From Rhexocercosporidium sp. MPI-PUGE-AT-0058 (Eukaryota; Ascomycota; Leotiomycetes; Helotiales), in NCBI GenBank assembly GCA_020746875.1, contig JAGTJL010000014.1, positions 744,001 through 808,000 of the forward strand: DNA of 64,000 nt. The letters are read 5' to 3'. Made by a program: the position numbers and the translations under genes. The notes under the pieces were generated by a model, which had not been told where the DNA came from, did no database searches, and saw nothing but the letters and a program-made list of their open reading frames with translations. Every line of letters starts with the position of its first letter. The stretch's first letter is position 1. Below are positions 34,861-45,044 of the stretch, in pieces.

Positions 34861-35996
34861 CGGTTCAGCATACAGTGCTTGAAATCAAGAAACGAGAAGG
34901 GTTTGAAACGCCGTATTATTAGGCGCCGTTTATATTATATGGGGCTTGGTTTTCTGGGAGGAAGTCTGGGACTTGGTGATGTCTTCGGCATTTGGGACAT
35001 GTTATTCCGCCACTAATATGGGTACCAATCTTAAGGTACCTAGGTTGGAAACTGAAAACCTAGGCTTAGCCACCGTGGGGTAGTCAGTCTTATCGTAAGA
35101 CTCAGATGTGTCCAGTTTGGTACCACTTAGGCTAGTAACAAGGTGACTATCGACTTCTGACTAGATGCAATTGATACTCTGCACATAGCCTGGAATTTCT
35201 TAATTGGCTGACTGCTTCGCAATGAGTGGGTAAGTGGAAATCTCCACGGTAAGTTCATTGTTAAGCCCATCTATGTTTACTAGATGGTTAGGAAGTTTGG
35301 ATCTTCGTGTTTGGTCCCAGGATTCCCTTACGTTGGCGATATTCACCTTGTTAGATCCTGGCATGGGCAACCCTACCCCTTCCCACCTGCGAAAAATTCG
35401 AGTTTGCAAGCCGCCGCCAACATGCGAAAAGTAAAGTTCGCAGGTCCAAAACCCACAACCCTTATAATCTGACAACAACCCTATCATCCAACAAAGATTG
35501 TGTCTTCAACCTCGGAATGGAGATCCCGCCCCACTTGCAACAAAGAACTGATGATCTTCTTTAGGAGCTTCGATCAGAGCTTCTGATCTTTAACATGTAT
35601 TCAGCCGTTATATATGGGGAAGTAAACATTTATAGAGCGTAAACATTTCCAGAGAAGAAACATGATGCCTTAACAGCAATGTCCACACGAGTCGTGGTCG
35701 CTGGAGCTCCTTGGTAGCTTCCGCCAGGAGTGTGATGTTGTGTTCACCATCATGAATCGAATTTGATATTGTATTCTTTGCCCCTAAAACTTTATTCTTG
35801 TCTGAAGTGACATTAGTCCAGGTCAAGATCTGGGAACTTTCGTGAATTAAGAATGTACTGGAGGGACTTGTTGTATTGCTGCTTTTTGGACACAATGTCA
35901 CAGTTGTAATGACAGGGGCAAATTGAATGACTTCTATACTATAGCCTAAAGCCTTTGACGATTTGCTAACCCCTAGTATCAAAGTATGTCTTATTT
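34861..35996. other. Intergenic, no supported gene
   Basis: Short frames at 35200-35487 and 35608-35982 show no domains. The region lies between the AT-rich island and the 3' end of the CFEM-like gene and may include further transposon debris. Confidence 0.45.
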
Positions 35997-36827
35997 TTAC
36001 TCATGATCCAGTACAAAAGCCCGAAAACACAATACAAGCGTCCCTAGAGTAGCTGGTAACCCGAACCCAATCCCGATCCCGAGAGCAATCTTCTCCTCAG
36101 TTGAGTATCCAGCACCTCCCCCCATCTTCGGCAGTGTCGCACCCGTTGCTTTCGCAGTCACCCACGAGGTCGAAACCTGAGTCACCCACACGGTCATGGG
36201 CGGTTTCAGCACTCCTGATGTCCGTGTTCCTTTAAAAACTCAGCATCCCACCAGCAGAAGAGACAAGCACAGCAGGAAAGCCGCGATCAGAGCTGTGCGT
36301 ATCGAACGAGACTTCCACTCACTGGCAGGGTTGGATACAGAGGCCGAAGTAGCTGTCGCCGTGGCTATTACCAGACTTGTTTTGGTCACCGTACCTCCAC
36401 TGCTACCTGTCTCCTCTGGTGCCGGATTGGAAGTTTGCACCGCAATGTTTGTTCCAGGGAATTGATACCCAGCCCCGGAGCAGTAGCTAGTGTACAACAC
36501 CACAGCACTGTTCGCCACAGCCGTGTCTTTGCACCTCGAGGTCACGCAGCTGTAAACCCAAGATGTCGCCACGCTGGCGCGATCGGGGTTGCAGAAGCAT
36601 TGGTTGTACCAAGGATCTATGCAGCCCAGGAAGTGGCACAATCCATAAGTCCCATAATAGTTGTCGCCATGACAATGCTGCGCACAATCAGGCTGGATTT
36701 TTAATCCATCATCGGTCCAGAGGCTCACGGTTTTTATATCAACCTGGCCAATAACTATCATGGCAAGGTAGGGCCATAGAAGGAGCGCGGAAAGGAGCGT
36801 CGAAGCATAAATTGGTCGTGAGCACAT
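35997..36827 (-). CDS. CFEM-like Cys-rich surface protein with alternative C-terminus
   Basis: The 5' frame (36827-36240) encodes 195 aa: a hydrophobic signal sequence (about 8-27), a Cys-rich module (PDCAQHC, LCHFLGC, QCFCNPDRA, YSCVTSRC, SYC) resembling CFEM-type extracellular membrane proteins, a Ser/Thr-rich linker and a hydrophobic end (IAAFLLCLSLLLVGC) that could be a GPI signal. The same frame resumes right after the TGA and encodes a second, better TM segment (IALGIGIGFGLPATLGTLVL) and a short tail to 35997. An intron 36394-36215 (donor GTACGG, acceptor CATCAG, 180 nt, phase 1) would remove the stop and first hydrophobic end and give 216 aa. Either intron retention makes two forms, or the longer form is the gene. 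Nine Cys rather than eight makes the CFEM label tentative. Confidence 0.65.
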
Positions 36828-37693
36828 TTCGAAGTGATGCGAAAGGACTAAGTTGAGGAGGGTGTCACTTTATGGGGAAAATTGACAACATTTTGAAATT
36901 CAGCTCACGAGGCTGCGAGGTTCTGCCACAGGCAGAAGCGCATTGGGCTTGTGAGTGAGGCGTCTGTGTGAAAAGCCACGATAGCTTGGCAGACCAACAC
37001 TTTTCTTCCAAATTTGAGACATTGCACGGAAGAACATACGTATCCGTCTATGACTTCCCAAAAAAAAAAGAACCTTGTCGGAGCCAAAATAGGACCCACC
37101 TCTAGAGGCAAGACGAGGAAAGTGCAACCGGGCTTGAAGTGAGCCAAAACAAGTCCCTGAAATAACTACTTAGGCCTATTTAGCTTGTGCTCCGATAGTG
37201 CTCAGGCGATGCTCAGGAATGTTCACCCTCAGTTTATACTTGCTCACCCGTAGCTCAGGTTAAAGCAGCAGCGGCTCAGGTCCAAAGACGGAAATGGAAA
37301 ATATTATGAAAACATTCTGGCGTGGGTTGACCTGTTACGCTGGGCCAAATTTCTCAAGATGAAGATGAGATTGATCATACCGAGACCACCAAGTATATCG
37401 AAGAGAAGAAGATGCTGCAAGGTTTCAACACGGATATGCGGAAATTCGTTAGGAACTATAACCAGTACATCCAAAGCCGTCACAACCAACTGGCTATACA
37501 TACTCCGGAGAGCCGTTCTGCTTCTACTTCGGACTATTTAGGTGGCGCCAGGATGTGTTCCGGAACTACGAAAGCTCCTTGTGCTTACAATGTGTCAATA
37601 AATCTTGAGACATCTGTCCTCTTACCCCAAGAGAGAACAGCGAAGGTTGGAAAGTCGATGGACAGGTTCTTGATTTTGCGAAGCAGGTGTCTT
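36828..37693. other. Intergenic
   Basis: It holds the promoter of the CFEM-like gene. No other gene is supported. The plus-strand 211-aa frame starting at 37412 runs antisense to the nuclease-like fragment and lacks features. Confidence 0.4.
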
Positions 37694-38212
37694 TTATGTA
37701 CCCGAACATCTAATCGAGCCGATTTCCAATTCCGGCTTCAAAAGGTAATTAACAGAGTCCCAATATGTTCCCAGACAGCAAGCTGCGATAATCCTCGACT
37801 CCCGGGCCGACTGCAGTGCTTTATACGCTCTGATTTGCAAGCTTTCCTGGACGGCGTTGTGTGTTGTGATGTAATAGTCCTCAATAGTACATCCATGATC
37901 AACAAATTCTTCCAGGACCTTGCCACCGTCGTACTTAACTATCTCAACCTCATGGATACTTTGCAGTCCTATGTAGCCTGTTTCTATGTCAACTATAAAA
38001 GCATTATGTGGCTGTTGACGAATAGCCCGCGTCAAATTCGTCCATAAACTGCCAAGCTTCAGGACCAGGCCATCCAAGGATTTTTGCATCAAGTCTGCAT
38101 CCGTAATTTGATTCCCAAGCCCAAATTTATTGCATCCTCTTACACGATCCCGTAATCTCTCTGTCATGGGCCTTGAGGTTCCACGCGTCCGCGCACTGTT
38201 GGCACTTCGCAA
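37694..38212 (-). pseudogene. Possible fragment of an RNase H-fold/exonuclease-like protein
   Basis: The 172-aa frame contains AFIVDIETGYIGLQSIHEVE followed by IVKYDGGKVLEEFVDHGCTIEDYY. This resembles the first strand and DxE acidic pair of DEDD exonuclease-like proteins common in ascomycetes. The later acidic residues and the rest of the domain are missing, because the frame ends after about 100 further residues. Flanking minus-strand frames (38395-38622, 38564-38776) are in other registers and may be upstream remnants. I read it as a decayed gene; the assignment rests on one motif. Confidence 0.35.
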
Positions 38213-38834
38213 GACGTACGGCCGCCTTCTGTGATGTGTATGCCTGGACTATCACCACGGGAAATCTTCTCGAGATTGAAAGCTAGAGGTATGACGAAGC
38301 CTTCCATCTGGCTGGGTCTGGTAGTATGCCACGAAGATCAGATGGAGCAATTACCCTCAAAATGTTTATTCCACCCTTGCCCTTTGGCGGCAGATCATGC
38401 CAGGTCTTCATAGTCACCAGCTGAGTCATATTTACAGCTTAGTAAGACCTGGAGATGATCTTGTAAATCACCGCCACACGGCTTTCCCCAATGCATCGAT
38501 GTGTCTTCATCTTTTGAAGGTCGTCGTTGGGTGTCGTTTGGTAAATCGGGGTTTCGGATAACCTCAGTATAGCAGGATGCTTTTGCGTGACTTAACTTTA
38601 CGAACCTGTATCGTAATATCATAGTATCGTCCGAATAAGCATTTGGTAAAGAGCTTCGTAGCTTCCACGGGAAACTCGGATTTCTCGGGCTTTATGTCTT
38701 GTAGAAGACGAGACGCCGTCTGATGCACGTCACATGACTGGTTCTCTATTAAGTAGAGTTGACGCTGATTAAACACATTTCATCTGCAGAAGAGGATTTT
38801 GGGTTACTGCATTTCAATTCGGTTGGAATTTATT
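38213..38834. other. Intergenic or decayed gene remains
   Basis: Two short minus-strand frames look faintly protein-like (for example EVIRNPDLPNDTQRRPSKDE) but do not join by clear splice sites. Nothing firmer can be said. Confidence 0.35.
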
Positions 38835-39447
38835 GGCTGTATGTTTCCAATGCCTCGACTTTTCCCAAACATTATTTTACATGGCTCAACAGCCAAATTT
38901 GCATGCCGCCTTATGTAACGCGATGTGGACCTGTAAACAACAACATTACAGCATAATGAACTCATAATTTCAAGTCTTATCTGCGTACTGTAGCATCGTC
39001 GACGATTAAGGAAGCTATGTAAACCTTTACATGCGTACGATCAAGACCGATGATATTGCCCCGAATTAGACAGATTTAGTGTGTAAGGTACCTCAACCAA
39101 AGCCGAATAAACCAGGTCCAAATCAGAAGAAGAGAAAAGAGACAGGAGATATGCTAGAAAAGCTAGCGGAACCTCCGGCATACTCACGTTGCGGGCAAAT
39201 TAGGCAGAACCGGATGAATAAACAGGGTCTTACGTATCGCATAGCATAATAGTTATCTATTAAATCTACATTTATACATACCTTTTGATTTTATTTATAT
39301 TTTCAGTTGTGCGAATAACTTCAGTTTTAGCTGTTGTATTATGATATTGTTGTCTACAGGTCCATACATAAGGCGGCATGCAAATTTGGCTGTTGAGCCA
39401 TGTAAAATAATGTTTGGGAAAAGTCGAGGCATTGGAAACATACGGCC
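38835..39447. mobile_element. Inverted-repeat element, about 0.6 kb (degenerate transposon)
   Basis: Arm 1 (38835-38945) and the reverse complement of arm 2 (39347-39447) are nearly identical over about 100 bases, including GTATGTTTCCAATGCCTCGA. They differ mainly by an 8-base indel (ACGCGATG present only in arm 1). The 400-base spacer contains a short coding-like stretch (about 39105-39240, plus strand) reading AYSRCGQIRQNRMNKQG. This recalls the zinc-knuckle CSxCGQxGHN end of some fungal transposases. No target-site duplication was found. Confidence 0.6.
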
Positions 39448-39500
39448 AAATTTATTAAAGCAGGAGAGGGGAGGAAAAAAGTAAAAAAAGTAAATGATAA

Positions 39501-39586
39501 TGGACACTGTGGGAATTGAACCCACGACCTTTCATAGTATACTGATAGTATGCGAAACGAAAATCATACCCCTAGACCTATTGAGC
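39501..39586 (-). pseudogene. tRNA-Pro-like pseudogene
   Basis: On the minus strand the D-arm (GGTCTAGGGGTATGAT) and the T-arm (GTGGG TTCAATT CCCAC) are intact and close to fungal tRNA-Pro. The anticodon stem TTCGT/ATGAA pairs, with loop TTCGCA and a 14-nt insertion TACTATCAGTATAC at the usual intron position. The acceptor stem fails: 5' GCTCAAT against 3' AGTGTCC pairs at only about four of seven positions, and position 8 is A. The anticodon would read CGC. Several differences from tRNA-Pro(CGG) are C-to-T or G-to-A, as RIP-like decay would produce. Confidence 0.55.
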
Positions 39587-40008
39587 TGTTAGTTACGGTT
39601 CTGTAGGAGCGGAGATAGAGATACTTACCAAGCGCCCTCAGATCTGCTGATCCATGACAAAAATGTTCTTAATTACTTATATATCAGGAACAACAATTTA
39701 GATCATTCCTGAAAGTGGGCTGAGCTTAGATTAAGCGAAAATGGAAATTCAAGCTTAGATTAGACTCTACTAAAAGTGTTGAAATTGTTTGGCGAATTCC
39801 TTTTGAACTTGAGAACCTATTGTAATGCACTTTAGGTTTTCCTCAGCAAAGTTGCAGATTATGCTCGTTGTGAGGTCTCCTCTGTGAGAATTCTCTTTGT
39901 GAAGAGCTTTCTGCCTCAGGCTCTTTAGCCGAGAGCTCCCCAAATTTCTTTCCAAGACCTTTCACAGCCTCGACAAAGAATAGCAAATACGTTGCACAAT
40001 AATGTAAT
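39587..40008. other. Promoter region of the RRM protein gene
   Basis: No gene or repeat seen; it is AT-rich near 39660-39780. Confidence 0.45.
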
Positions 40009-41796
40009 ATGGAGGAGACAGAATACACCCGTCTTCACATAACGCCCTTTAATGCCGGCCTCCTGAAAACCATCATCCCTCCTTCAATCCTCCCGAACGC
40101 GCGCAACATCTCCTACCACAGTATCCTCACCTTTCCTGAGAAAGGCTACGGCTACGTCGAACTCCCCACCATGGACGCCGAGAAGATCAAGAAGAAGCTC
40201 AATGGCACAACACTCAAGGGCACGAAGGTTCGCATAGAGAAGGCGCGCCCGGAGAAGGACGTTGTAAGTGAGGAGGAAGAGCCGGAAAAGCCCAAGAGGC
40301 AGAGGAAAACAAAGCGCAAACGGGACGAATTGCCAGGCGTGGACATTGGAGAGAGGCAGGTCAAGAGAGGTTGGACAACACCGGCAAAGGATGTGAAGAA
40401 GGATCAACCAGTCATCAAGTCGAAATATACTACGGGTCCGGAATGCCTGTTCAAGACGAATCTGCCACCAAATGTTGCGTCCAGAGGGAAATCTGCGGAG
40501 GTCAAGCCTGACAAGAAAAAGAGGAAACCTGGAAAAGAAGTTATCGTGCACGAATATGCGAAAACTACGAAATATGCGACCTTTCTACGAGGCAGTGGAG
40601 TTTCAAATAATGCGAGGATTGCAGTGGAGTACCTGGAGGGGAAAGGATGGGTCGACGAGGATGGGAATGTGGTCGAGGAGGCCAAGAAGTCACAGAAGAT
40701 CATATCAGTGCCAGTGGAGAATAAACTGGAGGAAGAAATCAAGGATTCGGAACCAGATCATATGGAAATGGATGTAGCAGACCCAGTCGGCGTGGACCAA
40801 GGAAGCTCCAGTAATTCTACTTCATCTAGTGAGGATTCTGACAGCGAGTCGCAGTCAGACACCAGAGTGGGAGGGGAGACAGACCAGCAGATGAGGGCTA
40901 TCCAGGATGCACAGTTGCAAAACACAGCCAAAGGAAGTTCCAGCAATTCCAGTTCCTCGGACTCTGACAGCGAGGACAATCAATTGGAAGAGAATGTCAG
41001 CTCAAGCGATGATAGTTCAGAAGAGGACTCAGACCACAATGTTCGATCGAGCCCGAGCCCTCTTGCAGTCCAAGATTCCCCAAAGCTAGACAGCAGCTCG
41101 AGCGACGAGTCTTCTGACGACGCGGTTGAAGCACAGGCATTAGAGGGGGAGTCTTCCTCAAGCTCAGACTCGTCTGATGAATCAGATTCCTCGGACGAAT
41201 CTGATGCAGATTCAGAAACCGAAGAGCCCCAGTCCGCTATCACAAACAAATCACAAGGATCAACTGGCCCATCTCTAAGCATAAAAATCCCAGACTCACT
41301 CACGTCAACTCCTCTTACCTCCTCGGTTCACCCCTTGGAAGCCTTATACAAACGCTCTAAACCCAATGCTATGGATCCACCCAAAGCAGCGGAATCATCG
41401 TTCAGCTTTTTCGGTGCAGATGGAGACGAGGAGGATATTCAAGCAGAAACCCATCTCCAAATCCCACTCACACCCTTCACACAAAAAGATTTCGAGTACA
41501 GAGGTCTTCGAAGCGCAGCTCCAACACCAGATACAGCTCACGCAAATAAACGATTCGTCTGGCCCAGTGAGAAAGACGAGGAGGATGACAACGACGAAGC
41601 AGTGGCTAGCTCGCCAATTCGAAACAGTGAGAAGGCTAAAGGCAAAGGCAAAGAGACACAGCCGGAGAGCGATTTCCAGAAATGGTTCTATGAGAATAGG
41701 GGCGATGTTAGGCGAGCTTGGACTGGGAGGAAGAAGGCTGCTGCGAAGGAGAAACGGCAAAGAGAAAACAGGAAGAGAGAGCATCGTGCTATTTGA
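40009..41796 (+). CDS. RRM protein, Nop8/NOL8-like nucleolar ribosome-biogenesis factor
   Basis: An intronless 595-aa frame. Residues 6-85 form one RRM (RLHITPFNAGLL ... GYGYVELPTMDAEKIKKKLN ... KGTKVRIEKARPEK). Lys/Arg-rich nuclear or nucleolar signals follow (KRQRKTKRKRDE, KPDKKKRKPGKE), then a conserved-looking block (ECLFKTNLPPN, YAKTTKYATFLRGSG). A long SRP40-like Ser/Asp/Glu tract spans about 265-405. The C-terminus is basic and helical (FQKWFYENRGDVRRAWTGRKK). RRM at the N-terminus with an acidic serine region and a basic tail matches Nop8-type 60S biogenesis factors. The assignment is by architecture, so orthology is likely but not certain. Confidence 0.72.
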   Translation: MEETEYTRLHITPFNAGLLKTIIPPSILPNARNISYHSILTFPEKGYGYVELPTMDAEKIKKKLNGTTLKGTKVRIEKARPEKDVVSEEEEPEKPKRQRKTKRKRDELPGVDIGERQVKRGWTTPAKDVKKDQPVIKSKYTTGPECLFKTNLPPNVASRGKSAEVKPDKKKRKPGKEVIVHEYAKTTKYATFLRGSGVSNNARIAVEYLEGKGWVDEDGNVVEEAKKSQKIISVPVENKLEEEIKDSEPDHMEMDVADPVGVDQGSSSNSTSSSEDSDSESQSDTRVGGETDQQMRAIQDAQLQNTAKGSSSNSSSSDSDSEDNQLEENVSSSDDSSEEDSDHNVRSSPSPLAVQDSPKLDSSSSDESSDDAVEAQALEGESSSSSDSSDESDSSDESDADSETEEPQSAITNKSQGSTGPSLSIKIPDSLTSTPLTSSVHPLEALYKRSKPNAMDPPKAAESSFSFFGADGDEEDIQAETHLQIPLTPFTQKDFEYRGLRSAAPTPDTAHANKRFVWPSEKDEEDDNDEAVASSPIRNSEKAKGKGKETQPESDFQKWFYENRGDVRRAWTGRKKAAAKEKRQRENRKREHRAI

Positions 41797-42253
41797 TAGA
41801 TACCCACTTTACTTTTGATTTCTACGTAGAAGCGTTCTTCTTATTGTAAGATCATTGTAGATGATACCCAAATGCATAGCGGGCTTGTTGTCGATCAATT
41901 TGATTTTTTCACATGTGTCTCTTTTGGCCATTAAAAATCATCTTAACCATGCGTAGGTATTCCTCACAACTACTCAAGACTTTAGCTAGAAAATCTTGAC
42001 TTCCACCAGAAAATTTCCCTTTATAAACAAATTTCAATTCTCTATATATTATTCTTCAAAGTGTTGCGGCCGAAATTTAATTTATCCTTTAGCTCAATAG
42101 TGAAGCCTGACGTCACCGTTAATGTAGCCCAGAATCACAAGCCGCGGAGCAACATCGAGTCAAATCAACAAACCACTCTACTCACCCACCAAGCCCCAAT
42201 GGAGCACCGATAGCACCACATCTCGAATAGCGTCAGTCTCCAGCTCCGGGATC
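41797..42253. other. Intergenic, promoter of the ABC1 kinase gene
   Basis: An AT-rich stretch (41,870-42,070) with a TGACGTCA-like TGACGTCACC at 42108, a possible CRE/ATF-type site. No gene is present. Confidence 0.45.
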
Positions 42254-44418
42254 ATGAGGGCAGCCTCTCGAACAGGCCTTACCTGCCTCCGTCAAGTCAT
42301 TCCTCGAATACATCCCACGCTGCACTGTCGCATCCAGATCGCCTCCCGACGAGCATACAGCAACGGAAGGCAGGGAGGTAGCAGGAAACGATTTTTCCAG
42401 ACCCCCCCTAGGAGAACTGGATTGTTACTTGCAGCTGCGGTGAGCTTGAGTCCTGCGGTTTTCGTAGAGCTGTCGGAGGAGGATAATGATGGTACGGAAT
42501 ACACGGCAGAGCAGCGGATGCTGCAGGCGTCGCGGGCAGAGATCAAGAAGGAGGTTAGGGAGGATTCTCATGGGTTAAGGCGCGTACGAGATAGCATACT
42601 TGTGCTCCTAGATGTGTATATCTGGGAGCCGGTGTGTACTGGCTTGCGATTCTTGCATTTGGTTGTGATTTTCGTGCCGGTTATTGTTTCTGTACCGGCC
42701 CTGTGGATTGGGACGAGAGACAAGAAGAGGGATAATGAGAGGTCTGGCACGCTGTGGTGGTATTGGTTTCTGGTGAAGTCTATGGAGCGTGCTGGACCTG
42801 CTTTCATCAAGGTAAGAACCATTCGACGTTTAGAGGGATCATGCTAATAGAAACAGCTCGGGCAATGGGCAGCTTCTCGATCAGACATCTTCCCAGAACA
42901 GATGTGCGAAATAATGTCTCAATTACACTCTAATGCGCCAGCACACTCCTTGCACGAAACGAAACGTATTATAAGAAGGGCATTCGACGGTAGACCATTC
43001 GAGGATATTTTTGAGGAGTTTAATGAGAAGCCCTTGGGAGTTGGGGCTATTGCACAAGTCTACAAGGCGAAGTTGAAGCCAGATTTGGCCGCACCGGGAG
43101 AGACGGATCTGGAGGAAGAACCGCCAAATTTACGGAAGCATGTCAGGAAGAATGTTGATACTCTAATCAAGAGCACACCACAGAGAGTACCCTCTACATA
43201 TGTGGCTATCAAAGTCCTGCATCCTGGGGTAGAAAGGATGGTTAGGAGAGACTTATGGATTATGGGCTTCTTCGCTTCGATGTTGAATATCATCCCGACC
43301 ATCGAGTGGCTTTCTCTACCTGACGAGGTCGAGCAGTTCGGAGAGATGATGAGATTGCAATTGGATCTCCGAATAGAAGCTGCAAATCTCAGCATTTTCA
43401 GGAAGAACTTCAAAGAGAGGACTACGGCTTGGTTTCCATATCCGTACACTGCCTTCACCACGAGACAGGTCCTAGTAGAGGAATTCGCTCAGGGAATTCC
43501 CTTATCCGACTTCATGGAAAATGGTGGTGGAGTGTTCCAACAAGAAATCGCAGATGAAGGTCTAGATGCTTTCTTGAGGATGTTACTGCTGGACAATTTC
43601 GTCCATGCAGATTTGCACCCTGGGAACATCATGGTCCGATTCTATCAATCGGAGCAGCCTCGTCTACCGTTCAGCAAGCATAAAGACGAAAATCCACAGG
43701 CCCAACCTGATGTGACGGAGCAAGTCCTTGCTCGGTTGAGACCCTACAGACACAAGAAAGACACCAAAGCATGGGAAGCGGAGCTTCTGAAGATCGATAA
43801 CGAAGGGTTCAGACCCCAACTTATCTTCATCGACACAGGACTCGTTACAGAGCTAAATGCCACGAATCGAAGGAACTTCCTAGATCTCTTCAAAGCAGTG
43901 GCTGAGTTCGATGGGTATAAAGCTGGCCACTTGATGTGCGAACGCTGTAGACAACCTGACGCTGTCATTGACCAAGAGATCTTCGCATTAAAGATGCAAC
44001 ATCTTGTCCTTGGAGTAAAGAGCCGCACTCTGGCTCTAGGTAACATGAAGATCGGAGACATTCTCAATGAAGTCCTCGGCATGGTTCGAAGCCATCACGT
44101 CCGCATGGAAGGCGATTTTGTCAACGTAGTCATCAGTATCCTCCTTCTTGAAGGCATTGGCAGAAGTTTGAACCCTGACATCGATTTGCTCTCTAGTGCC
44201 CTACCTATCTTGCGACAGCTGGGTGCGCAGAGTGGTGGTGGCATGTTAAGACAAGGAGATTTCTCCATGTTGAAGGTTTGGGCTGGTTTGGAAGCTAGGA
44301 AGTTCTTGCAAGCGAGCATTGAAGATGTAAGTTTTCCTCCATACCAAGTGAGGGCCTACTAACAGTGATGCAGGTTGAGCGATGTGTGAAATATGACTTG
44401 TTGTCACCGAATGTATAA
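42254..44418 (+). CDS. Mitochondrial ABC1/ADCK-family atypical kinase (ADCK2/Cqd1-like)
   Basis: Exons 42254-42811, 42857-44326 and 44374-44418 give 690 aa. The introns are short (45 and 47 nt), the second with branch TACTAAC. The N-terminus is Arg-rich and acid-free (a mitochondrial presequence) and is followed by one or two TM segments (LLLAAAVSLSPAVFVE; about 130-155). Family motifs are the KxGQ element (AFIKLGQWAASR), the Ala-rich nucleotide loop variant (PLGVGAIAQVYKA), the lysine AIKVLHPG, VHADLHPGNIMV (catalytic-loop equivalent) and FIDTGLV (metal-binding Asp). ABC1 kinases of this type sit in the inner membrane or intermembrane space and affect coenzyme Q and phospholipid distribution. 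The block LPDEVEQFGEMMRLQLDLRI favours the ADCK2/Cqd1 subgroup over Coq8. Confidence 0.92.
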
Positions 44419-45044
44419 AGATGTGCATTTTATCGATTGTCACTTGCATAAATGGCGTTTGGTTTGGAAATAAGGGCATGGGGAGCAGACCTTCCCCTCT
44501 TCTATGGGAGATAGACAGGTATATTCGCCAAAGAATAAATCCCAAGACTTGGATTGTTATTCTCGGCACACGCTCTACTCGGTTACGCTTTGAGCTCAAG
44601 TGACCTAATTGAAGTTACTCATTCACTCTCCATCTAATTCCGCTAAGAAACCCGGCGTCATTTAATATCTCGCACCTCACATAGAAAGATAGGTGCTGAA
44701 TCCAGTCTCACCTTAACTCAACATTACATTACAAACCCGGTTGCTGTTGAGTCAAAGGTTTGCTCTACCTTTCAATTTGTGGCCTGAGCCTTCCAAGGTT
44801 TGTTTACTTGTCGCCTATCAAGCTAGCCCGTCAGCAGCAACAACACTGAAGAAAGTTCATCATACTCGCTTTCACCTCCACCTTCACCTTCAGCAAAGGT
44901 GAACTCGGTCACCCAAAGCCCTAGGCATCATTTTCTCCGCTCTCGACCTCCATTATCTCTCACACTCCCGCACAACGTCGTTATCTTCAACCTCAACTCC
45001 TCAACACCACTGCGCTTCCGTTTCCTCGCAACAGCGTCGCGACA
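44419..45044. other. Intergenic; promoter of the two-TM protein
   Basis: The last 170 bases are C/T-rich (CACCTCCACCTTCACCTTCAG at about 44875), typical of a fungal leader. No gene is seen. Confidence 0.5.

Noticed and set aside
37412..38047. 211-aa plus-strand reading frame
   Set aside because: No domain or composition of a real protein; it runs antisense to the more protein-like minus-strand nuclease fragment.
39501..39586. Functional tRNA-Ala(CGC) or tRNA-Arg(TCG)
   Set aside because: The acceptor stem does not pair and position 8 is A; the body resembles tRNA-Pro, so decay is the simpler explanation.
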